Shown here one piece after another: positions 7,210 to 14,685 of a stretch of DNA of 21,773 nucleotides. Source of the stretch: CAYMCQ01 sp964389025. Lineage in GTDB: Bacteria; Verrucomicrobiota; Verrucomicrobiia; Limisphaerales; CAYMCQ01. The stretch spans positions 1 to 21,773 of the forward strand of contig CAYMCQ010000074.1 in assembly GCA_964389025.1 (NCBI GenBank), read 5' to 3'. The position numbers and the translations under genes were made by a program. The notes under the pieces were generated by a model, which saw nothing but the letters and a program-made list of their open reading frames with translations, searched no databases and had not been told where the DNA came from. The first letter of the stretch is position 1. Each line of letters begins with the position of its first letter.

Positions 7210-8226
7210 TCATGCTGCGGCTCGGTTGAGACGGTCGGCAATGGCGCGCCATTCAAAGGTCGAGGGCACGGCTTCGACCACAATCAACCGCGCCCCCGCT
7301 TCGTCGCAGCGATGCAATTCCGCGTAGATGGCGCGGGCAAACGCCTCCGCGTCGTGCGGAATCACCGAAACACGGCCAAAGTTTTCGCCGGAAGGAATTT
7401 TCGTGTGGCTGATCACGTGGCAATCGGCGATCGGCGATTGACGATCGGCGATTTGTTTTTCCAAATCCGTGTCATCGCGCCAACTCAGGACAATCAGCTT
7501 CGCTTTCGGTGCGTAATGTTTCCGCAGCAAACCCGGACTTTTCAATTTCTGACTTCTGGCCTCTGACTTCTGGCTTCTGACTTCACCAACCGTCGCCACC
7601 AACGACTCGACATGAATCATTCCCGGACGCAAAACTTGCGGGGGAGTCGCCGTCAGATCAACCACCGTGGACTCGATGCCGACTTGCGACTGCCCGCCGT
7701 CAACGATGAGCGGAATTATTTCCCCGAGATTTTTTCGGACGTGTTCTGCGTTCGTCGGGGAAATTTCACTCGCGCGGTTTGCGCTCGGCGCGGCGAGCGG
7801 AAAACCGCACTCGCGAATCACCGCTTGCATGAATGGATGGCTCGGCCAGCGAATGCCGACAGTTTCACCGCCCGCCGTGACGGTGCCGGGGATTTTTTTT
7901 GAGCGTGGCAAAACCATCGTGAGCGGTCCCGGCCAGAATGCTTTCGCCAGTTTGTTTGCCGGTTCAGGCCAGATCGTCGTGCAATCTCGCGCCATTTCCA
8001 GACTCGCGACATGGACGATGATTGGATTGTGTTTTGGCCGGCCTTTGGCTTTGTAAATTTTTTCCACGGCGGAGGCGTTGAGTGCATTCGCGGCCAGTCC
8101 GTAAACTGTTTCTGTCGGCAGCGCGACGATTTCGCCAGCGCGCAGCAATTCCACGGCGCGCTTCACCGCGGCGTTGAACAATGCCGCCGTGTGCGTCGGC
8201 AAAATTTCTGTCTGGAAACTCTTCAC
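7210..8226 (-). CDS. tsaC: L-threonylcarbamoyladenylate synthase (Sua5/YrdC, long form)
   Basis: The enzyme makes threonylcarbamoyl-AMP from threonine, bicarbonate and ATP for t6A37 in ANN-decoding tRNAs. The YrdC domain (about 15-205) shows GEIVALPTETVYGLAANA (31-48), KGRPKHNPIIVHV, WPGPLTMVLP, VGIRWPSHP, APSANRASEISPT and the GGQSQVGIESTVVDLT block. The C-terminal Sua5 domain follows, with GLLRKHYAPKAKL and a final RLIVVEAVPSTFEWRAIADRLNRAA. At 338 aa it is a normal Sua5-type length. Two heptamer arrays are translated within it: residues 215-227 in the interdomain linker (EVRSQKSEARSQK) and 258-269 in the Sua5 domain (QIADRQSPIADC). It lies between macB permease (28-nt gap) and tolC (3-nt gap), so it is probably cotranscribed with an exporter it does not functionally match. 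sua5 is an alternative name. Confidence 0.93.
   Translation of the reverse strand: MKSFQTEILPTHTAALFNAAVKRAVELLRAGEIVALPTETVYGLAANALNASAVEKIYKAKGRPKHNPIIVHVASLEMARDCTTIWPEPANKLAKAFWPGPLTMVLPRSKKIPGTVTAGGETVGIRWPSHPFMQAVIRECGFPLAAPSANRASEISPTNAEHVRKNLGEIIPLIVDGGQSQVGIESTVVDLTATPPQVLRPGMIHVESLVATVGEVRSQKSEARSQKLKSPGLLRKHYAPKAKLIVLSWRDDTDLEKQIADRQSPIADCHVISHTKIPSGENFGRVSVIPHDAEAFARAIYAELHRCDEAGARLIVVEAVPSTFEWRAIADRLNRAAA
7420..7454. repeat. heptamer array in tsaC (QSPIAD type)
   Basis: Five consecutive 7-bp units: gcaatcg, gcgatcg, gcgattg, acgatcg, gcgattt. On the coding strand they give QIADRQSPIADC. The words match those of the 1541-1624 array in miaA. Confidence 0.8.
7548..7584. repeat. heptamer array in tsaC (RSQKSEA type)
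   Basis: Alternating heptamers tctgact and tctggcc/tctggct, five units plus a partial one, give an exact 14-bp superperiod (7548, 7562, 7576). On the coding strand they give EVRSQKSEARSQK in the linker between the YrdC and Sua5 domains. The plus-strand reading would contain TGA stops, so only this orientation is compatible with translation. Confidence 0.88.
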
Positions 8227-8228
8227 AC

Positions 8229-8252
8229 TTTAACGATTCAACGCTTTGACGA
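8229..8252. repeat. octamer array between macB permease and tsaC
   Basis: Three adjacent 8-bp units, tttaacga, ttcaacgc and tttgacga, fit a TTYRACGM consensus. They fill most of the 28-bp gap between the two genes. Divergence between units makes this weaker than the heptamer arrays. Confidence 0.5.
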
Positions 8253-8254
8253 AT

Positions 8255-9523
<1,269 letters not shown>

Positions 9524-9525
9524 CA

Positions 9526-9553
9526 AAGGATGAAGGATGAAGGATGAAGGATG
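9526..9553. repeat. heptamer array (4 x aaggatg), inner arm of four-helix-bundle cassette
   Basis: Four exact tandem copies of aaggatg lie between the four-helix-bundle gene and the macB permease start. Read on the minus strand they are the reverse complement of the array on the other side of the four-helix-bundle gene, so the gene is bracketed by inverted heptamer arrays. Confidence 0.9.
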
Positions 9554-9560
9554 AAGCGAT

Positions 9561-9923
9561 TCATTGGAGACCCTTTGCGCGTTTCGAGATTGTGGTCAGA
9601 ATGGCAAGCAATTCATTTACTTCGTTAAACAGCGGTTGAAGTCGGCGCACAGGAATGAAGTTTTCCTCCAGTAACAACTCCAACCAGTATGACGTTTCAT
9701 CCGCTTCTTTCAAACAATCGCCAATCTTGGAGATGAACTCGGCTTTCGATCGGGCGCGGTGGGCCTCGCGATAATTGGCGCCAACCGATGTGCCCGCGCG
9801 CAAGGCCTGCTTGCCCAAGATCTGCGCCGCCGCCTCATTTTTCGGCAGCGCGCAATAGAGGCGAATGACGCGGCGCGCAAACGCTTTCGTTCGCACCCTC
9901 AAATCTTTTTCATCATTCATCAT
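9561..9923 (-). CDS. four-helix-bundle protein (S23 / TIGR02436 family)
   Basis: The 120-residue protein matches the small four-helix-bundle family first known from intervening sequences in 23S rRNA genes, related in fold to the diversity-generating retroelement accessory protein Avd. Recognisable parts are VRTKAFARRVIRLYCALP (helix 1), ILGKQALRAGTSVGANYREAHRARSKAEFISKIGDCLKEADETSYWLELLLEENF (helices 2-3, the family core), and a C-terminal helix LFNEVNELLAILTTISKR. Members bind nucleic acids or other partners; the precise role is unknown. The ATGATG start and an AAGG upstream both lie in the heptamer array at 9911-9938. The gene interrupts an ATPase-permease pair that should be adjacent, with inverted heptamer arrays on both sides, which looks like an inserted cassette. 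Confidence 0.9.
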   Translation of the reverse strand: MMNDEKDLRVRTKAFARRVIRLYCALPKNEAAAQILGKQALRAGTSVGANYREAHRARSKAEFISKIGDCLKEADETSYWLELLLEENFIPVRRLQPLFNEVNELLAILTTISKRAKGLQ

Positions 9924-9938
9924 TCAACCTTCATCCTT
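9911..9938. repeat. heptamer array, outer arm of four-helix-bundle cassette
   Basis: Four heptamers on the plus strand: catcatt, catcatt, caacctt, catcctt. The last is the reverse complement of aaggatg at 9526-9553. On the coding strand the array begins at the macB ATPase stop codon, supplies AAGG about 5-7 nt before the start, and supplies the ATGATG start of the four-helix-bundle gene. Confidence 0.85.
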
Positions 9939-10696
9939 CAACTCAGTTGCACGGCTTTTTGCGCCTGCCGCACTTTTTCCAGTTCCACTTGCGCGCTTAA
10001 CCGGCGCTCCACGGCGGTGTCGCTTACAATTTTTCCGTCGCGCATGACGACCATCCGCTTCGTGTAATGCGCGATGTCCAATTCGTGCGTGACCATTACG
10101 ATCGTGATTCCCTGATCGTTCAGCTTCTGGAATACGCCCATGATTTCCACGCTCGTCTGGCTGTCGAGATTGCCGGTCGGTTCATCTGCAAGCAGGAGCG
10201 CGGGTTGGTTGGAAAGCGCGCGGGCGATGGCGACGCGCTGCTGCTGACCGCCTGAAAGCTGGCTGGATGTATGTTCCGCGCGATCGCCCAATCCAACGAC
10301 CTCCAGCACCTTCATCGCCTGGCTCCGCATGTTGTGGCCGTCCAGTCGTTGCCGCGTGTAAAGCATCGGCAATTCAACATTCTCCAATGCGGACGTGCGC
10401 GACAACAGGTTGAAACCTTGAAAGATGAAACCGATTTTCTGGTTGCGAATGTCGGCCAGCTCATCCCGGTTGAGTTGAGAAACATCAATGCCGTCCAGAT
10501 AATATTTCCCGCTCGTTGGCCGATCAAGACAGCCGATGGTGTTCATCATGGTGGACTTGCCCGAACCGCTCGCTCCCATCAACGCGACAAATTCGCCCGC
10601 GTGAATCTCCAGCGTCACGCCGCGCACGGCTTTCACCTCGACCTCGCCGGTTTGGTAGGTCTTGTGGATGTCCTCCAGTTTGATGACAGGCTTCAT
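9938..10696 (-). CDS. MacB-type ABC transporter ATPase
   Basis: This is the nucleotide-binding subunit of the split MacB exporter (LolD/MacB class). All ABC motifs are present: Walker A GASGSGKST (41-49), Q-loop FIFQGFNLL (91-98), signature LSGGQQQRVAIARAL (147-161), Walker B ALLLADEPTGNLD (166-178) and the switch His in VMVTHELDIAHY. The 252-residue length is typical of a stand-alone subunit. The C-terminal tail after DGKIVSDTAVE is about 25 residues. It starts 11 nt after the macA stop. Its permease partner is separated from it by the four-helix-bundle gene. Confidence 0.95.
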   Translation of the reverse strand: MKPVIKLEDIHKTYQTGEVEVKAVRGVTLEIHAGEFVALMGASGSGKSTMMNTIGCLDRPTSGKYYLDGIDVSQLNRDELADIRNQKIGFIFQGFNLLSRTSALENVELPMLYTRQRLDGHNMRSQAMKVLEVVGLGDRAEHTSSQLSGGQQQRVAIARALSNQPALLLADEPTGNLDSQTSVEIMGVFQKLNDQGITIVMVTHELDIAHYTKRMVVMRDGKIVSDTAVERRLSAQVELEKVRQAQKAVQLS

Positions 10697-10707
10697 GTGT
10701 CTCCGTG

Positions 10708-12222
10708 TTATCTGCCGCCACGGAAACCGCCGCCGCCGAACGGACTTTGCCCGACGGGCGCAGCAGCGGCCTGGACTGGCGGCAGCTTGATCCCTGTGAT
10801 GATGATGTCGCCCTCTTTCAAACCGTCTGTGACTTCAGTGAAAGAGCCGTCGCTGACGCCGGTCTTCACACGCGTGGCTTGGGGCAATGGAATTGGTTCG
10901 CCGCCTCCGGACGGAACGTTCGTGGCCATCAAATAAATGGTGCGCGCCGAGGGTTGCGCTGAACGCGCGCGTGAACCTCCGCCGCCGCGAGAGCCGCCGT
11001 CGCCTCCCCCACCGCCCGGCCGCTGCAACGCGCCGCTTTGAAACAACTCGCGAACCTTCGCCCGGATTTCCGCCGGAATTTCCTCGCCGCGATCGCGCAT
11101 TTCGCGCAGGCGGCGTATCAACTCCTCCGGCGGTTCGTTGCCCGTGAGCGGGGCGACGGTTGCGACTTCTTCGACCTTGTTGGTGTCGCTGTCTTTAATG
11201 GCGGGCGCGGCATTGGTCGCTGAAGATTTGGAATTTTTGCCGAATCCGAGCTTGGCAAGCCACCCCGCCACGGCGGTCCGGTTGGTGGACGGTTCAGGCG
11301 GTTTGAACCGGATCGCGCTGTTTGGGATTTTCAAAACGCCGTTGCGTTGAGAGGTGATGATGGAAGCATTCGCGGTCATGCCGGGCCGGAGTTTCAAATC
11401 GGGATTGCTGACATCAATGACAGTGTCGTAGGTGACAACATTCTGCACGGTGGTGGGCGAGTTGCGGATCTGCCGGACCTTGCCCGTGAACTTGCGGTCG
11501 GGAAACGCATCCACCGTGAAACTCACCTGCTGTCCCTCCTCAATCGTCCCGATGTCCGCCTCGGAGACGTTGGCGTTAATCTGCATCTGCGCCAGGTCGT
11601 TCGCGATGACGAACAGCGTGGGCGCCGACAGGCTGGCGGCGACTGTCTGGCCGATGTCCACGTTGCGCGAGATGACGGTGCCGTCCACCGGCGAGTAAAT
11701 GGTGCAACGCTCCAGATTGACCTTTGCGTTCGCCAGTGATGCTTCCTTGATTTGGACTGCAGCCTGCGCCTGATGAAGATTGGCAATTGCCGTATCGTGC
11801 TCGGATTCTGAGATCAATTTGCTCTTGAACAGTTCGTCGGCGCGTTTCGCCTGGATCTGCGTCAGCTCGAGGTTTGCTTTCGAGCTGGCGAGATCGCCTT
11901 CCGCTTGCATGACGTAGGCTTTGTAGGTGGCTGCGTCGAGCTGGGCGATCACCTGGTTCGCTTTAACGGGCGAATTCCAGTCCACATACAGTTTTTGGAT
12001 GATGCCCGAAATCTGGCTGCCGACGGTGATGTTCGTTACTGGATTCAAAATGCCTGTGGAGGTGACAATTTGCGTGATGTCACCGCGCGTGACTTTGGCG
12101 GTCAGATAATCCATCGCGGAACTTGGTTTTTGCTTGAAATGCCAGATACCCCAGCCGATTGCCGCCAGAGCGAGCAGGACAATGAGCCATTTGAGCCAGG
12201 AAAATTTGCGGTTGTTTGCCAT
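10708..12222 (-). CDS. MacA-type periplasmic membrane fusion protein
   Basis: This adaptor links the MacB-like pump to the TolC-like channel. It has one N-terminal membrane anchor (WLIVLLALAAIGWGIW, about 11-27). A barrel-sandwich/biotinyl-lipoyl half follows (VGSQISGIIQKLYVDWNSPVKANQVIAQLD). Next are a coiled-coil hairpin (about 97-170), the second lipoyl half (IYSPVDGTVISRNVDIGQTV) and a beta-barrel ending LRPGMTANASI. Residues about 305-425 are an unusual insert before the membrane-proximal domain, with an acidic/basic helix (PPEELIRRLREMRDRGEEIPAEIRAKVRELF) and a Gly-rich run (403-417). The tail is Gly-rich too. At 504 aa it is longer than E. coli MacA (about 370) because of these additions. 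It is probably the first gene of the leftward exporter cluster, divergent from trpD. Confidence 0.93.
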   Translation of the reverse strand: MANNRKFSWLKWLIVLLALAAIGWGIWHFKQKPSSAMDYLTAKVTRGDITQIVTSTGILNPVTNITVGSQISGIIQKLYVDWNSPVKANQVIAQLDAATYKAYVMQAEGDLASSKANLELTQIQAKRADELFKSKLISESEHDTAIANLHQAQAAVQIKEASLANAKVNLERCTIYSPVDGTVISRNVDIGQTVAASLSAPTLFVIANDLAQMQINANVSEADIGTIEEGQQVSFTVDAFPDRKFTGKVRQIRNSPTTVQNVVTYDTVIDVSNPDLKLRPGMTANASIITSQRNGVLKIPNSAIRFKPPEPSTNRTAVAGWLAKLGFGKNSKSSATNAAPAIKDSDTNKVEEVATVAPLTGNEPPEELIRRLREMRDRGEEIPAEIRAKVRELFQSGALQRPGGGGGDGGSRGGGGSRARSAQPSARTIYLMATNVPSGGGEPIPLPQATRVKTGVSDGSFTEVTDGLKEGDIIITGIKLPPVQAAAAPVGQSPFGGGGFRGGR

Positions 12223-12299
12223 AGTCAGGTCTTAGACGCGCGATAATTCGGTTTGGTGAAAAGTATTTTGATTCAGCGCAAGCGCCAGCCAATTGTTTT

Positions 12300-12454
12300 G
12301 GTGGAACAGGCCTCCGGCCTGTTATTTCTGGCGTCCCGCCGGAAATCGTCGTGCGAGCCGAGACTGGAGAAGGATGAAATCAAATACGCAGCCAGAGATC
12401 CGTGACGAAATTTGGCGGGACGCCGAATTTGACGGGCGAGACGCCCATGCCACC
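12300..12454. repeat. REPIN-like composite of four hairpins between macA and trpD
   Basis: The 155-bp element has short terminal inverted repeats, GGTGG (12300-12304) and CCACC (12450-12454). Inside are two hairpins with TCC loops: 12305-12323 (8-bp perfect stem AACAGGCC/GGCCTGTT) and 12325-12345 (9-bp stem, one mismatch). Two in the opposite sense follow: 12411-12427 (GGA loop) and 12434-12446 (AGA loop). The mutS element at 19957-20074 uses the same TCC/GGA arrangement. It fills most of the 290-bp region between the two divergent genes. The rest of that gap (12223-12299) shows nothing I can identify. Confidence 0.75.
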
Positions 12455-12478
12455 CATGTCCGGCCTCAAAGTTTGCAC

Positions 12479-12506
12479 TTTGCCGGGAAAAGGTTGTCTT
12501 TATATT
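12479..12506 (+). promoter_or_regulatory. possible trpD promoter
   Basis: TTTGCC (12479-12484) and TATATT (12501-12506) are spaced by 16 bp, and the GTG start follows 6 bp later. If real, the transcript would be leaderless or nearly so, which fits the absence of a Shine-Dalgarno sequence. The -35 match is poor. Confidence 0.25.
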
Positions 12507-12512
12507 TGCGGC

Positions 12513-13586
12513 GTGCTCGACGCGCTGACCAAACAACTGCAAAGCGCAAAATCGTTGTCTGCGGAAGATATTGCAGGCGCGGTCAAAAGTTTGACGGACG
12601 AAAAAGTTTCCGCCGAGTCCAAAGCTGAATTTCTCATCGCGCTCGCAAAAAAAGGGGAGACAGTGGACGAGATCGCGGCGTTTGCCTTGGAACTGCGCGC
12701 GCTTTCGATCCAGCCGCCGCTCGATGCCGCGACGCGCGCGAAGACGATTCTAGATGTTTGTGGCACTGGCGGCGACCGGCTCAACACGTTCAACATTTCC
12801 ACAACCGTCGCTATCCTCTGCGCGGCGGCTGGCGTGGCGGTGGCAAAACATGGAAACCGCGCCATCACTTCGCAGTCCGGCAGCGCGGACGTGCTGGAGG
12901 CGCTCGGGATCAAAATTGATTTGTCGCCCGAGGACGCTGCGCAGTCATTGCGCGAGCATGACTTCGCGTTTTTCTTCGCGCAGAAATTTCATCCCGCGTT
13001 CAAGCACATCGCACCCGCGCGGAAACTTTGCGCGGAGCGCGGGCAGCGGACAATTTTCAATTTTCTCGGCCCACTGCTGAACCCGGCGCGCCCGACGGCG
13101 CAACTCATCGGCGTGCCGAGGCCGGAACTTTGCGAGCCGATGGCGCGCGTGTTGCAATCGCTCGGCGTGTCGCGGGGAATGGTTGTGTGCGGCAGCGTTC
13201 CAACTTCGGGAAGAATAGGCGATAGCCAATCGGCGACAGCCAATCTCGACGAGCTTTCAACTCTGGGAGACACCACCGTCGCTGAATTTTATCAAGAACG
13301 CGGCTTCATCACTTCGATCCTTGAGCCGATTCATTTTCCCGTTCAACCGGCGACGCTTGCGGATCTGGCGGGCGGCGACAAGCAGGCCAACGCGCTGATT
13401 GTCCGCGCGATTTTGCACGGCGAGGAACGCGGGCCGAAGCGCGACGCCGTGCTGTTGAACGCAGCCGCAGCGTTGTTCATCGCGGGCGCGGCGAACACGA
13501 TGGCTGACGGCTGGGAATTCGCGGCGGGACTGTTGGACGGCGGCAAGGCGCGGGTCAAACTCGAAGAACTCGTCCGCGCCGCATGA
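12513..13586 (+). CDS. trpD: anthranilate phosphoribosyltransferase
   Basis: TrpD joins anthranilate and PRPP, the second step of tryptophan synthesis. The N-terminal helical domain (LTKQLQSAKSLSAEDIAGAVKSLTDEKVSAESKAEFLIALAKKGET) leads into the PRPP site DVCGTGGDRLNTFNIST and the KHGNRAITSQSGSADVLEALG block; GPLLNPARPTAQLIGV and DELSTLGDTTVAEF follow. The open frame continues upstream to ATGs at 12402, 12447 and 12456, but those codons belong to the REPIN-like element. I prefer GTG at 12513 (VLDALTKQL), giving 357 aa, near the usual 340-350. A heptamer array adds a loop at residues 234-245, between VVCGSVP and NLDELS. The stop overlaps the DUF2752 start by 4 nt. No other trp gene is nearby. 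Confidence 0.9.
   Translation: MLDALTKQLQSAKSLSAEDIAGAVKSLTDEKVSAESKAEFLIALAKKGETVDEIAAFALELRALSIQPPLDAATRAKTILDVCGTGGDRLNTFNISTTVAILCAAAGVAVAKHGNRAITSQSGSADVLEALGIKIDLSPEDAAQSLREHDFAFFFAQKFHPAFKHIAPARKLCAERGQRTIFNFLGPLLNPARPTAQLIGVPRPELCEPMARVLQSLGVSRGMVVCGSVPTSGRIGDSQSATANLDELSTLGDTTVAEFYQERGFITSILEPIHFPVQPATLADLAGGDKQANALIVRAILHGEERGPKRDAVLLNAAAALFIAGAANTMADGWEFAAGLLDGGKARVKLEELVRAA
13212..13246. repeat. heptamer array in trpD
   Basis: Five units: agaatag, gcgatag, ccaatcg, gcgacag, ccaatct. The words match those in the miaA 1541-1624 array. Translated it gives RIGDSQSATANL, a degenerate version of the QSPIAD peptide in MiaA and Sua5. Confidence 0.75.
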
Positions 13587-13996
13587 AATCGTTGTTCACC
13601 AGCGGAAACGTTCGTCATCGAGTGGCGCTTTTGGTCAGCGCGGTCGTGGCGGCGGCTTGCGCGCTGCTTTATTTTTTCAATCCCGCCGAACACATGTTTT
13701 TTCCCGCGTGCATGTTTCACCGGGTCACGGGGCTGAATTGCCCCGGCTGCGGCGGATTGCGCGCCACGCACCAGCTTCTGCACGGCCATCTGGCGGCGGC
13801 GTTTCGGTTGAACCCGCTGTTCGTCGTCGCGATTCCTGCGGGAATTATTTTTTTGCTTTGGAATGTTTTAATGAAATCGCCGGAGAACAAATTTTCGTTT
13901 CGACCGGCGTGGCTTTGGATCGGCCTGGCTGTGGTGGTTGCTTTTGGCGTCGCTCGCAATCTGCCGTTCGCGTGGATGGCGCAACTGCCGCAGTAA
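13583..13996 (+). CDS. DUF2752 membrane protein
   Basis: A 137-residue protein of the DUF2752 family, recognised by the motif GLNCPGCGGLRATHQLLHGHLAAAFRLNP after the first hydrophobic segment. Three hydrophobic stretches are visible (about 12-32, 78-95, 109-126). The CPGCGG cysteines are conserved in the family, but no biochemical function is established to my knowledge. It starts inside the trpD stop codon (ATGA overlap), so its translation is probably coupled to trpD. It precedes the GYF_2 genes in what looks like one transcription unit. Confidence 0.85.
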   Translation: MKSLFTSGNVRHRVALLVSAVVAAACALLYFFNPAEHMFFPACMFHRVTGLNCPGCGGLRATHQLLHGHLAAAFRLNPLFVVAIPAGIIFLLWNVLMKSPENKFSFRPAWLWIGLAVVVAFGVARNLPFAWMAQLPQ

Positions 13997-14061
13997 CGCT
14001 GGCTTGCATTGTTTGGACACATCGTCTAAAAACTCCGCCAACGCCAAACAAAAGGAACCCT

Positions 14062-14667
14062 GTGTATAAAATCATCGGAGGTGACGGAAAAGAATACGGC
14101 CCCATCAGTAGCGACCAGTTGCGCCAATGGATTTCCGAGGGCCGCGTCAACGCGCAAACCCAAACCCTGCTCGAAGGCACGGCTGATTGGAAGCCGCTCG
14201 GCGGCTTCCCTGAATTCGCATCGTCGTTTGCTGCGCCGCCGACGGCTGCGACGGTCTTTCAAGCACCGACACCGACAGGCGAGGCCGCAAGCAAAGTATC
14301 CGGGCCGGCGATCGGCCTGATTGTCGTCGCGAGTCTGTCGCTCGCGCTTATCGTGCTGAATCTGATTATGACTCTGAGCGGCGCGAATACATTTCAGATG
14401 CAGAATTTTGGCGGGCAGTCGGCGGAGCTGGTGAAATTTATGCAAGGGCCAGGCGCGATCATCGGAGCCGTTCTCGGATTTGTGATATACGGATTGATTC
14501 TTCTGGGCGCCATCAAAATGAAAAAGCTGGAGAGCTACGGGCTGGCAATGACGGCAAGCGTTCTGGCGCTTCTCCCTTGCTCGGCTTGCTGCGTCGTTGG
14601 ATTGCCGTTCGGCATCTGGGCGCTGGTCGTTTTGAACAAGCCTGAAGTCAAAGCCGCTTTCCACTGA
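14062..14667 (+). CDS. GYF_2-domain membrane protein, paralog 1
   Basis: This 201-residue protein begins with a GYF_2 domain (residues 2-50: YKIIGGDGKEYGPIS, LRQWISEGRVNAQT, ADWKPLGGFPEF). A Pro/Ala/Thr linker and three hydrophobic segments follow (about 80-105, 130-150, 160-193). The GTG start at 14062 is supported by AAAGGAA 5 nt upstream, one of few Shine-Dalgarno-like sites in the window, and by its match to the Met start of the next paralog. GYF_2 domains are thought to mediate protein binding; the role here is unknown. The C-terminal part resembles DUF4190-like small membrane proteins. Confidence 0.8.
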   Translation: MYKIIGGDGKEYGPISSDQLRQWISEGRVNAQTQTLLEGTADWKPLGGFPEFASSFAAPPTAATVFQAPTPTGEAASKVSGPAIGLIVVASLSLALIVLNLIMTLSGANTFQMQNFGGQSAELVKFMQGPGAIIGAVLGFVIYGLILLGAIKMKKLESYGLAMTASVLALLPCSACCVVGLPFGIWALVVLNKPEVKAAFH

Positions 14668-14685
14668 TCTCAACCCTGTTGCGCC

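Noticed and set aside
7420..7584. CRISPR-like array
   Set aside because: Units are 7 bp without unique spacers and are translated as part of tsaC; no cas gene is present.
9561..9923. Diversity-generating retroelement accessory gene (avd)
   Set aside because: The fold family is related, but there is no reverse transcriptase, template repeat or variable repeat in the window.
9561..9923. 23S rRNA intervening sequence
   Set aside because: The encoded protein family matches, but there is no rRNA sequence around it; the neighbours are transporter genes.
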